From: Phaeodactylum tricornutum CCAP 1055/1 | Lineage: Eukaryota > Bacillariophyta > Bacillariophyceae > Surirellales > Neidiaceae | NCBI RefSeq assembly: GCF_000150955.2 | Contig: NC_011693.1 | Span: 248,001-312,000 of the forward strand | DNA: 64,000 bases | Direction of reading: 5' to 3' | In this document: in pieces, positions 1-9,175 of the stretch | How positions within the stretch are numbered: position 1 is the first letter of the stretch | Layout of the letters: each line of letters begins with the position of its first letter | Notes under the pieces: model-generated | What the model was told of the DNA's origin: nothing | What the model saw: the letters and a program-made list of their open reading frames with translations, nothing else | Database searches by the model: none | Made by a program: the position numbers and the translations under genes

Positions 1-54
1 ACTCCCATCAACAGTCAACAACTTTGTACACAAGTCTCGGGAAATATCTGGTGC

Positions 55-2208
55 TCAGAAATCGGTAACCGCGGTCTGGTGGATGGCGCGGGCCGTTCCG
101 GAGGCTCGCCGCCGCGAACCGAATCGTCGTTTGTCACTCACGTGCGCAATCCGGCTCCCGAATTGAATCGCTCGCTTGACGGCCGTACTCGCCGCCTCCA
201 GGCCCAACATCTGCGCCGCCAGAACCCGTAGAATGCGTTTATCTCCTTCTCCCGGTGGCCGCTTAAAGTCACACACCACGTCCAAGTCCAACCTCGACAG
301 GAACTGCACAACGGCCGTATCCAAATACGGGAAGCGCGCTTCTCGGCCGGTATCACTCAACACTCGATCATCGCGTCCCAAATTGCGGTACCACAGTCGG
401 GTCAAATCCAAATCCAGCTCCCGACGTAGTTGCTCGTTGCCACCATCCTTCCAAGCCTGGCGGTGACGACCGTAGCCACCCATGAGTTCGTCGGCACCCA
501 AACCAGATAGCAACACACGACAGTCGTCACCCAACGGTACTTTTTTCGCGGAAACGTGCTGGGACTTGCTATCCGTGGATTGCAAAGACGCAAACCATAG
601 AGCCATTCCAATGTTCAAATCCATGGTCGTCGTCTGGGGATGCACCAATTGACGTACGTGTGCTTCGTTGCGGACAATGTCCCCCCACGTCGCCTGTTTG
701 GCCAAAAAGCAGATACGCGCTTGGGGAAACAGGCGTTCCAGCTCCCGGTACGACACCATCGCTGCGCGAGTATCGGCTGCTTGCGGTGGTATTGGTGCGT
801 CGGTACGGCTCGGCAGCGCTGAGGCATCCGTCCGTGCAAAGTCTGTAGCGCCCGGCGCGGCATCTTCTACAAACGAAACATTGCACAAAACGAGTTCGTG
901 GGTGTGTTCATAGCGTTCCAACAGAATTTCCAAAGCCAAGGCGGCCAGCACGACGGAATCCAAGCCACCGGAAAACAAGACAGCCACTCGTGGACCCGTG
1001 ACACGCCGGCGTACCGCGTCGCGCAATAAAACGTACAACGTGGCGACGGCTGTCTCCAGCTTTGTAGGCTGTGAAGGTAAGGGAGCAAAAGATGTAGCCG
1101 TACAAGGTTCCGACGAGAAGGATTGGTCATTGATGCGCCGAGTAGTCCACGCTCTTCGGATATTGTCTTTGTCGTACTCATCCTGCAAGGGTTGGTGGAG
1201 TACTTGCGCCGGTGCAACATCCATAGTCTCGCGTTGATGGTAGGACAGCGGGGGCAGACACTGTTTCGTAGCCACGCAGTAGCAATGTACCATTTCCGGT
1301 GCGACTTCGGTCCACACTGCCGATTCCGTCCCGTCAGTGACGGAGGACAATTTCCAGGAACGACTGGTCTCGGTAGCGGTCCCGGCAGCCGTGACTGTCG
1401 ATAGACCGTCTTGTACTAGGAGGGAACGTTTGCCGAAACGATCACGTGCGTAGAATACGGAGTGTGGTGTGACGAGCGTCACGGCAAAATCAGCGTCCAC
1501 CAAACGTTCCAGGACGCGTGCCAGAGCCATTTGTTGTTGGAGTTGTACGCTGCGTATGGTGGTACCTTCACGGCAGATAGAGACAGTCTGCGTCAATTCC
1601 TGACGTATCCAGTCGGCCACGAGCGTAGTGTCGGAATGGTGTGACCCCGATAGGTCGTCAGTGTCCGTTCCGAGTGGCGTTTGGGTGACGACGCGAAAGA
1701 CTTCCCCGTTCCAGGCCAACACGCAGCTGCCGCAGGAATGCGTCCCGGAATGTTGTTGCCCTTCTTCGTCGTCGTCGACGATGTTGGATACACCAATGTC
1801 AATATCTACCGGCTGCGGAACCAAAACATCCCGCATGGAGAGGACCGATGCGTGCAAGGTAACGGTGGCATTGTGGTGGGTGTGCCATATTCGAGTATCG
1901 GTGTGATCTGGGCCACGACGAATCAACCAATCCAGATTTGGTACCGAGGAGGGCTCGGACACGGTCGAGCGTAGTTGTACCTTCGATCCGGTTCGCAACG
2001 GAGACGTCACACTACCGGTAGCCAAAGCCTCGTCTTTACTACCCACCGTACGACACTCACGAATGCGACCATGCGTCAATCGACCAGGCGTATCATTAAT
2101 TGTACACGGACAGTGGGATTGTGTGGTCGCGCAGACCGGATCGACGTCTCCGACGTGTCCTGGTCTGGTGGTGGTGTGGCTCTCGACGGCAAGGTAAATC
2201 CCACACAT
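55..2208 (-). CDS. Asparagine synthetase domain-containing protein (ASNSD1-like)
   Basis: Single-exon 717-residue protein. It begins MCGI, so the class II glutamine-amidotransferase nucleophile Cys2 is exposed after Met removal, and the start is fixed by this. The amidotransferase half ends around the ARDRFGKRSLL segment. The C-terminal half is an asparagine-synthase fold with the PP-loop LFSGGLDS and a second motif LLSGLGADELMGGYGRH, followed by REARFPYLD. The GADE(L/Q)MGGYGRH form is characteristic of ASNSD1 rather than of true asparagine synthetase AsnB/ASNS. The family's reaction is not settled; ATP-dependent amide transfer is assumed from the folds. Ser/Thr/Asp-rich low-complexity inserts lie between the conserved blocks, and they make it longer than AsnB. 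It is divergent from the cystathionine gamma-synthase gene. The family call is firm, the enzymatic role is inferred. Confidence 0.88.
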   Translation of the reverse strand: MCGIYLAVESHTTTRPGHVGDVDPVCATTQSHCPCTINDTPGRLTHGRIRECRTVGSKDEALATGSVTSPLRTGSKVQLRSTVSEPSSVPNLDWLIRRGPDHTDTRIWHTHHNATVTLHASVLSMRDVLVPQPVDIDIGVSNIVDDDEEGQQHSGTHSCGSCVLAWNGEVFRVVTQTPLGTDTDDLSGSHHSDTTLVADWIRQELTQTVSICREGTTIRSVQLQQQMALARVLERLVDADFAVTLVTPHSVFYARDRFGKRSLLVQDGLSTVTAAGTATETSRSWKLSSVTDGTESAVWTEVAPEMVHCYCVATKQCLPPLSYHQRETMDVAPAQVLHQPLQDEYDKDNIRRAWTTRRINDQSFSSEPCTATSFAPLPSQPTKLETAVATLYVLLRDAVRRRVTGPRVAVLFSGGLDSVVLAALALEILLERYEHTHELVLCNVSFVEDAAPGATDFARTDASALPSRTDAPIPPQAADTRAAMVSYRELERLFPQARICFLAKQATWGDIVRNEAHVRQLVHPQTTTMDLNIGMALWFASLQSTDSKSQHVSAKKVPLGDDCRVLLSGLGADELMGGYGRHRQAWKDGGNEQLRRELDLDLTRLWYRNLGRDDRVLSDTGREARFPYLDTAVVQFLSRLDLDVVCDFKRPPGEGDKRILRVLAAQMLGLEAASTAVKRAIQFGSRIAHVSDKRRFGSRRRASGTARAIHQTAVTDF

Positions 2209-3098
2209 TCGGCTGTCGGACGATTTCTCTCTCCCGCGCGCTGGGAGCTAGCTATACTTACAGTTACTGTTCGCTAGCTAGCTAGCACATATACTGACTG
2301 ACTTTTGCGGTTTCCGTCGCGACTACGTGCCGGCATTGCAGTGTGTGAACGTGTTCGTTTTTAGTCTTTTGCGTTCGAATCGACGGACAACTGAACCTTT
2401 CCGGGGGGTTTATGAATGTCAGAAACGGGCAAAGCCGTACGCGAGGAGATCCCACCAGAGTATGGAGGCGATCCCAACAATTATGATACTAGCGAGCCAA
2501 ACAACCAATCCACAACAAGGTCGTCCGTCCCTTGGGAAAGAGCTGCGTCTATTTTTGCGTCGTTGTCAATACGCTACAATGGATGCAGAGATAGTCTGTA
2601 CCGCTCGTTTGTCCGATGGATTGTGTCAATTCCGTGTGGGCAACGATATCGGACCCGTCGGTGTACACAGATATTGGGTGTTGCACGGACGTACCGCAGC
2701 AACCCGAAGGTTTCCACGCCGACTCACGCCCCAAACAACTTACAGCGTTTACACAAGAGGCTATTCTCAAATTCACAGTCGCAACGAATGAGTATTGGTA
2801 ACACGGCTCTATCCACCTACACAACAAAGCTAACGAAACGTGTAAAACAACCATACCGTATTCTGGTGGTATCGGTGGGAATTGGGTTTGATACATTCGA
2901 GACGTGTGCACATTCGACTCGTCCCCTTTGTATAGGTAGCGGTGGTGGGCATTTCGTCTCGGATTTGACTGGGAGGTTTGGTTGTTTTCGTTCCCTTACA
3001 CACCGCACACGTCTCTACATACACGTGGGTCATCGTCGAGCCTCGTTCCTGTGCTGCAAAGCGCCAGTGCTTGGTATTTCTTCTTCTACTATCGGGCC
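2209..3098. other. Divergent intergenic region
   Basis: About 890 bases between two divergent genes, holding the promoters and 5' UTRs of both. A short GCTAGCTAGCTAGC self-complementary tract lies near 2272-2286. Several reading frames cross the region in both strands, but none shows a recognisable domain and most open on non-ATG codons. The cystathionine gamma-synthase frame itself is open back to 2982 without an ATG before 3099. Confidence 0.5.
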
Positions 3099-5222
3099 AT
3101 GTGGGTCTTCTCCTCCACCTGTCGCTGTGGTGTGCGGCGCGTGATACCGAGCTGGGTCGGTGCGACACGGATGGCTGCTTCTACCGGTGCCATCACGAAG
3201 GATACTCCGCCAAACGGTAGAGCAGCCGGAAAGAACGTGTCCGGACCAAAAGTCAACGGGCGCTCCCGATCGGAAACGCCATCGTGGCATCCGGGCACCG
3301 CAACCTTTTCATCCTTGTCCGATACGACTGTGACGAGCAAAAGCACAATTGCTACCGGCACGGATGGATCCAGTACCTCCCCACGACTGCCGCATCATTC
3401 ACAGCCGCTCGGATTTCCCTTGCCGGAAGACGAACACGCCTGTAGTGTTTCCTTACCGACCTGGTCCGCAGTGGTGGGATACGAAGAAGGCGATCCAACC
3501 ACCGTACAGGCCATGAAATGTGGCTATCCACGATTCGTCTACCATCCCTACGTTCTCCAGCTTATGGAGTACGTGCTGGAAACGCACGGACACCCACACG
3601 AGGATTGTCTCGTTTTGCCGAGTGCGAATGCCGCCATTCGTTGCCGATCCTTTCTACAACAAGCGGTAGAGAACAAACCGCCTCGTGTCGACAACGCTCT
3701 ATTGGAAAAAATCGACGGGTGGCCATCCGGTGGTGGAACCGGGGACTATCGGAATACGGACATTCGTTTGGTACGTGTGGGTGCCGCGGACGTTCACGCC
3801 GTCATCTTTCCGGCGGAAACGCTGGCGGGGACTCAAGCCAAGTCCTACTGGCAACATGGTGGAGAAGTTGTATCTTCCCGGCGGGCGGCCCGGTGCTTAC
3901 ACGATCTCGGGGTCGGTTTGCATTCCCGCATCACGGATGGGGCCTGGATCTGCCACGACATGATGCCACAATCCGACACCGCGCCCGACTACTTGCGCCG
4001 GCAAATTGCCCGGTGGGCCAAAGTTCCCAGTGCCGATTCGGTCTTCCTGGCGCCTTCCGGTATGGCGAGTATTTACACGGCACTGCGATCCGCGCGGCGT
4101 TACCAAATGGAAAAGGGGCCGAACGCCACGGGGGGTACTTCGATCGTGTTTGGCTTTCCGTATCTGGATACCCTCAAGTTGTGTTCGCGTGACGAACTGT
4201 GTCCGGGTGGCGTCGAGTTCTTTGGACACGGCGATGCGCAAGATTTAGACAGTCTGGAACGTTTACTGCGAACCAAGGGCAAAAACGCGGTTTGTGCCGT
4301 ATTTACCGAAGTCCCGTCGAATCCGCTTTTGCAGTGTCCCGATTTGTACCGCCTCCGACAACTCGCGGACGAGTACGACTTTTTACTCGTCGTCGACGAT
4401 ACCATTTCCAATTTTTTGAACATTAACGTGCTCGAATCCGGCTTGGCCGACGTGATTTGTTCCAGTCTGACCAAACTTGTGTCGGGACGTGGTGATGCCA
4501 TGGCGGGCAGTGTCGTGACGAACCCGCACACGGCTGGAGGACGTTGGATGCAACGGGACTTGGCCCAATACTACGACGAAACCTCGCACGGTGGGCTTTA
4601 CGAAGGGGATGCCTGTGCCATGGTACAGAACTCGCAGGACTTTGTGTCGCGTAACGCGGTAATTAATGAAACGTCCGAAGCATTGGCCAGTTGGTTTCAG
4701 CAGCACGGTGACGTCGAGAAGGTGTACTACCCCAAGCTGGTGTCGACCAGAGATCATTATGAAGCTGTTCGGTCGGGTGGTTACGGTGGACTCATGAGTG
4801 TGGTGTTGGAACCACATATGTGCCAACGCACCTTTTACGACGCCTTGAATGTCGCCAAGGGACCCTCCCTAGGCACCAATTTTACGCTCGTCTGCCCCTA
4901 CACCTTGCTTGCACACTATCACGAACTAGATTTCGCCATGTCCTATAATGTTCAACCCAATCTACTGCGTATTGCGGTTGGCCTGGAACCGCTCGAAGTC
5001 TTGCAGGACAAGTTTGAAGAGGCCTTCACGAAAAGTCGACTGCATCCGAAAGTATGTATGGACACCGTGCAGCAAGCCAAACAACAAACGCGATCGTTTT
5101 CGACCCAATCTAAAGGTTCATTTGGAACACTGACCCGTCGGGAGAGGAGGGCTAGGTCGATGCCATTGTTGCGATCTTCTATAGCTCTATCTGGTCGGAG
5201 GCTGGACTCATTTGCACTGTAA
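3099..5222 (+). CDS. Cystathionine gamma-synthase, fungal (STR2/MET-7)-like
   Basis: PLP-dependent Cys/Met-metabolism enzyme. It would join an activated homoserine ester to cysteine, giving cystathionine on the way to methionine. The PLP lysine is in SSLTKLVSGRGDAMAG (about 4460-4510), and the upstream VVDDTISNF supplies the cofactor-ring aspartate. The N-terminal half, with the LPTWSAVVGYEEGD block and a long accessory region before the catalytic fold, is the arrangement of fungal STR2-type enzymes rather than the short bacterial MetB. In-frame ATGs exist at 3099 and 3171. The stretch from 3099 (MWVFSS, with Arg and no acids) could be an organelle leader, while starting at 3171 (MAAST) would give a cytosolic protein. 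About 45 residues at the C terminus after the fold are basic and Ser-rich. No intron is needed. The exact homoserine ester used cannot be told from sequence. Confidence 0.87.
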   Translation: MWVFSSTCRCGVRRVIPSWVGATRMAASTGAITKDTPPNGRAAGKNVSGPKVNGRSRSETPSWHPGTATFSSLSDTTVTSKSTIATGTDGSSTSPRLPHHSQPLGFPLPEDEHACSVSLPTWSAVVGYEEGDPTTVQAMKCGYPRFVYHPYVLQLMEYVLETHGHPHEDCLVLPSANAAIRCRSFLQQAVENKPPRVDNALLEKIDGWPSGGGTGDYRNTDIRLVRVGAADVHAVIFPAETLAGTQAKSYWQHGGEVVSSRRAARCLHDLGVGLHSRITDGAWICHDMMPQSDTAPDYLRRQIARWAKVPSADSVFLAPSGMASIYTALRSARRYQMEKGPNATGGTSIVFGFPYLDTLKLCSRDELCPGGVEFFGHGDAQDLDSLERLLRTKGKNAVCAVFTEVPSNPLLQCPDLYRLRQLADEYDFLLVVDDTISNFLNINVLESGLADVICSSLTKLVSGRGDAMAGSVVTNPHTAGGRWMQRDLAQYYDETSHGGLYEGDACAMVQNSQDFVSRNAVINETSEALASWFQQHGDVEKVYYPKLVSTRDHYEAVRSGGYGGLMSVVLEPHMCQRTFYDALNVAKGPSLGTNFTLVCPYTLLAHYHELDFAMSYNVQPNLLRIAVGLEPLEVLQDKFEEAFTKSRLHPKVCMDTVQQAKQQTRSFSTQSKGSFGTLTRRERRARSMPLLRSSIALSGRRLDSFAL

Positions 5223-5411
5223 TTTGTGTTTTTGGACGACTTTTTTGGTAGCTTGACATTTAGAATTTGTCTAGGAAATCAATTGAGTATAGCCGTTTTA
5301 CTTTTATTCTGCTGCCGTCCATGTATTCTGGACGCACCATCATCAGCGATACTGTTTCGCAGAGATAGGGGGGCAGCTATCGTCGCGATGCACAACCATC
5401 CACACAGCTCT

Positions 5412-5855
5412 CTATGTCATAAACTCTCCATCTCCCTTGTGGGTCACGCTCTTTATAACCCCGCCACTTTCTTTGAAATCGATCCAGGCCTTGTAGTGCG
5501 ACTGCGCTTTGTGATGATTAATGGAGTCAGGATTTTTGTAGATTTCGTAAAAGAAAAACTTGTTTTGCGCATCTTGCGAGCGAATCACGTCGAATCTCAA
5601 GCATTCTGGTTCCTTGCGTGAACCCTCTGCGTTGGCTTGGATCATAGCCAAGAACTCTCCCATGCGATCGGGCTCAATTTCGGCCTCCACCACAATGCAA
5701 AACGGACTTTCAGATGAGGAGGATGCCGCCATACGAGCGCGAGACTTCGGGGCAATAACAGTTTGAACGAATGGCCGCGAAGGAGTAAAAGCCGATAACG
5801 CAGAAAAATGAATTGCCCAAAGTAGAATAGAAACTATTGGTGTCAATTTCATCAT
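5412..5855 (-). CDS. ABM-domain (antibiotic biosynthesis monooxygenase-like) protein, probably plastid-targeted
   Basis: Protein of 147 residues starting at MMKLTPI. The frame extends 12 bases upstream but only to a TTG. The first ~25 residues are a hydrophobic signal ending in ALSAF-TPSRP, close to the ASAFAP-type cleavage site that directs diatom proteins into the plastid. The mature part is one ABM dimeric alpha/beta-barrel ferredoxin-like unit: FCIVVEAEI, then MIQANAEGSRKEPECLRFDV, then FFFYEIYKNPDSINHHKAQSHYKAW. This matches the YgiN/LsrG-like group, which includes small quinol or heme monooxygenases and also isomerases, so the substrate is open. It lies about 300 bases downstream of, and on the same strand as, the GAPDH gene, with its own leader; no co-regulation is shown. 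Confidence 0.8.
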   Translation of the reverse strand: MMKLTPIVSILLWAIHFSALSAFTPSRPFVQTVIAPKSRARMAASSSSESPFCIVVEAEIEPDRMGEFLAMIQANAEGSRKEPECLRFDVIRSQDAQNKFFFYEIYKNPDSINHHKAQSHYKAWIDFKESGGVIKSVTHKGDGEFMT

Positions 5856-6169
5856 CGGTATGGACAAGTATGGAGGTAGATGATCTCTTCGAATGGAAAG
5901 ATTGGCTTGTATCGACTTTGCAGCCTCACTTGTATAGACTCATTTCCTATTTTACTATTTTTTTCGGTACGTCGGCACGACATAAAGATACCCAGGCTTG
6001 GTTCAACTTGGGCGAACAGTTCGGATCCGGAGCGATCGCCCCTGTTCTGGTGAAAACGCCAATCGTTTGCAGTCCGACATAATTAGCCTAACTAGAGTGA
6101 GAAGAAAACTAACTGTCAAAGTATAAGGTCAAAGGGTAAATGCCTAACGAAACATCACCTATAGTTTAT
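5856..6169. other. Intergenic region, nothing recognised
   Basis: About 310 bases between two same-strand genes. It should hold the 3' UTR of the GAPDH gene and the promoter of the ABM gene. No further gene, repeat or RNA is visible. Confidence 0.4.
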
Positions 6170-7417
6170 CTACTCATACTTAAAAGAGGGTTCTTGTCCA
6201 GTAATATTCATCGCAGCAACAATGTTGCAGAGCTCGGCCATGCGCTTAGAATACCCAGCTAACAAACAATGGAGAGACGAGCAAAGTGTTAGCAAAGTTT
6301 CTTGATTCGGGTCCTTCTCTTTACGTTAACGTATGTTTGACATGTAAGTCGTACCTTCATTGTCGTACCACGCATAAATCTTGATCATCGTTTTATCAAT
6401 CACCTGCGTGGACAAGGCATCTATGATACTACTGCGAGTATCATTGGTATAGTCTGTGGACACGAGAGGCTTGATTTCGAATCCTAAGATACCCTTGAGA
6501 GGACCGCTTTCGCTTGCTTTCTTCAGCGCCGCGTTGACTTCTTCGACGGTGACTTCCTTGTTCACTTCAAAAACACAGTCCGTTAGGGACGCATTCAGCA
6601 AAGGAACACGGACGGCAAGGCCGTTGAGTTTTCCTTTGAGCTCGGGATAAATTTCAACAATGGCCGTGGCACTACCAGTGCTAGTTGGGCACAAGTTGGT
6701 CATTCCCGATCGAGCCCGACGCAGGTCACTCTTTTTCGTATTAGGCATATCCACCAACGTTTGCGTGCTAGAAATGTGCAAAACGATTATATCGTGAGTT
6801 TCTTGAGTAAAATTTGACGTAGTCGCCAAAATCATCAGGGCGTGCCAACAAAAAAGGTCTTACCCCGTGACATCGTGAATAGTGGTGATGCAACCGTGCT
6901 TGATACCAAAGTTTTCTTGAATGACTTTAACAACTGGCGCCAAGCAATTGGTAGTGCAGGAAGCGTTGGTGACTAGTGTATGATCAGTCGTCAACTTTTG
7001 ATGATTGCATCCCAGCACGACGTTGAGGGCACCGTCCTCCTTGACGGGGGCGCTGACTACCACTTGCTTGACGCCCATGCCAAAGTACGGTTGAAGGGTC
7101 TTTACTGTCAGAAACTTTCCCGTACATTCCATGACCATGTCAACACCCAGACTGGCAAAGTCGATCTTGGTAAAATCTTTCTCTTGACTGAAAGTGACCA
7201 ATTTTCCGTCGACGGTAAAGGATTGGCTATCCTCGGCGGCCACGACAGATTTGGACCAAGTGCCATGCACTGAATCGTACTGGACGAGATAGGCAGCGGA
7301 CTCACAGCTGCATACGTCATTCACGTGCACAATTTCAAGTTCGGGATCGTCCCACGCATAACGAAAGCAAAGACGACCGATACGGCCAAATCCGTTGACT
7401 AAGCATTTCACGGGCAT
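6170..7417 (-). CDS. Glyceraldehyde-3-phosphate dehydrogenase, ArsJ-associated (arsenate) type
   Basis: Three exons: 7417-6864, 6767-6355 and 6258-6170, giving 351 residues. The introns of 96 and 98 nt have GTAAG/TAG and GTACG/TAG borders, and both junctions restore conserved sequence (HDVTG-TQTLVD and [14 protein letters not shown]). The NAD-binding start is [13 protein letters not shown], the catalytic cysteine is in [10 protein letters not shown], and the histidine is in [16 protein letters not shown] context. Several features match the GAPDH that accompanies ArsJ in bacterial ars operons better than glycolytic Gap[36 protein letters not shown] and KIYAWYDNE. In bacteria that enzyme makes 1-arseno-3-phosphoglycerate, which ArsJ exports. 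The usual YDNEW tryptophan is Ala here. No N-terminal targeting sequence is present, so it is probably cytosolic. No ArsJ gene is in the window. The GAPDH family is certain; the subtype is my reading of the motifs. Confidence 0.88.
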
Positions 7418-8250
7418 GGTGATTCAAGCAAAAAGACTAGAACTGGAAAGGGAATTGAGAGTGAAGAAATAGAGGTTAATTTTCGACGTCGATGACCAGA
7501 TGAATCTTTTCTGCTTCAAGTTTTGTGAGTGGATAGCGGATCATGTAGACTTCCTTCATAGCAGACGATCTTCATCACCATGTGCGTGGCAACCACAGAG
7601 TTCATTGCTGGGATTGACAAACTTCCAGATCTTGGTCGCCACTTTGTTCGTTTTATGAGGTTCGTCTTCGCGAATCCGAGGACCGCACTCTTTCAAAAAA
7701 TTTCATTGGAAATTGTTATATCAGCGGTTTTCAACTATTAGCAAATGGGACATTATATCGACAGAAAAAATGCAAAAAATTGAATCGAGAAGATTCTGGT
7801 CGTATCGACAGAGGGCCGACATGCTCCAGACATTTACCCGGAGGTTCGCCACGAGAGCCGGAGAGGTTCTTGGATTGCCTGTGAGCACATCCGACCCATT
7901 CTCGAACGGATAGAATTCCGGCAAAACATAGTCTCGCAGTCATAGTCACTATCTGTAAAGACGACATCACGAAGCGAATATCAAAATCATAGTTTCTCAC
8001 AGCCAAAAACGTACGGAAGTGATTGATTGACTGCTGCTTCGCGATGATATTCATTCGTTTGCCCATATTTACCCGACCCATCTAGATAGCCACGCACTTG
8101 CAGCCCTTGCCTACACTGTTTTTCAGACTACTACCAAAAGAGCCGACGCGTTCTTTGGACACAAGGCCGTGGCCACTCTCCAACCAAATTAGCTCATCGC
8201 GCGGCGGTTCATCGCTTTGAGAACGAGTCACCTCTCAACACCTTACAAAC
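7418..8250. other. Intergenic region, nothing recognised
   Basis: About 830 bases between divergent genes. Short overlapping reading frames near 7713-8081 on both strands lack conserved sequence and overlap one another. Only promoters and 5' UTRs are expected here. Confidence 0.4.
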
Positions 8251-8838
8251 ATGGCCGGCTATGTTACGCGCTGTGCAGAATCTTTCTTTGGATTTCTTGT
8301 TAGAATTACAGCAAACTTTCTAGGGGCCGTTTTATCCCATCCGTCCGTGGAAACCGCCGTCGCGAAATGCATCGTCCGGGGCATGAACGATTTCTTGACC
8401 CAAGATGAACTAGATCGACACGTCAAGACGATGAGCGCAACGATGCAGCGGAATCAGCCTGAGCTCGCGCGAAACGCTGGGCAAGACTTTCCTAAAATTG
8501 TGGGCAGCTTTTTCCAAGGGATGCTTTCGCCGAGGAAGGAAAAACAGCTACAAGACGATGTCACTCCACCGCAAGCTGCCAACTCAACAAACAACGCAAA
8601 CGGAGCGAATTCGAGTGTTACCGCTGGCACAGTAGCCAAAACGCCACCGTCCACAAGGTCTCACTCTCCCATGCGCATATCCAACCAGGATGCCAAAGTA
8701 TTAGTATTTCCTCTCATCCGAAAAGAGGACGTTGCACACAGCAGCCAGGGACGACTAAGACTGCGGCACAACGCGGTTGCCGCAAGCGACACAGCATCCG
8801 TGAGTGATGAAGATGACGATGATATAAAAAGTTCGTAG
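8251..8838 (+). CDS. Hypothetical protein, 195 aa
   Basis: Not recognised. A single-exon frame starts at a good ATG context (ACAAACATGG). Residues 1-30 are hydrophobic and aromatic (FFGFLVRITANFLGAVL), which suggests a membrane-associated helix. Residues 30-100 look like a folded alpha-helical region, with spaced hydrophobics in AVAKCIVRGMNDFLTQDELD and DFPKIVGSFFQGML. Residues 100-195 are Asn/Ser/Thr-rich and end in an acidic run (SDEDDDDIKSS), so the tail is probably disordered. Codon use and frame length look like those of neighbouring genes. It converges with the transporter gene downstream. Confidence 0.6.
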   Translation: MAGYVTRCAESFFGFLVRITANFLGAVLSHPSVETAVAKCIVRGMNDFLTQDELDRHVKTMSATMQRNQPELARNAGQDFPKIVGSFFQGMLSPRKEKQLQDDVTPPQAANSTNNANGANSSVTAGTVAKTPPSTRSHSPMRISNQDAKVLVFPLIRKEDVAHSSQGRLRLRHNAVAASDTASVSDEDDDDIKSS

Positions 8839-9175
8839 CAAAAACAGTGTACATCTTCGAATAGGAAACGAAGAGCCTGAAGACGAAGCGCATCATTGTT
8901 TGTTCGCCTCGTTGGCATTCTGGAACAATTTCTTCCTTGGCAAAACTAACTGTAAGGTGTCTTTGAGATCGTGCTACAATCCGTAATGCAACAAGCTGTT
9001 TCACTTTAACGTATAAACTATCGAACCATCTTTCTTTACATATGCGCGCCTATATAAACCTGAGACATATTACTTCAAAATCTTTCTATTTTAATCTCTT
9101 TCCTGTTAGAGGATAGATGTGTCGACCACATCCAATACTAAAGACTACATAAGCATCAAGGTCTCTGCCCCACCT
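8839..9175. other. Convergent 3' intergenic region
   Basis: About 340 AT-rich bases between two convergent genes, expected to hold both 3' UTRs and polyadenylation signals. I see no gene in it. Confidence 0.4.
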
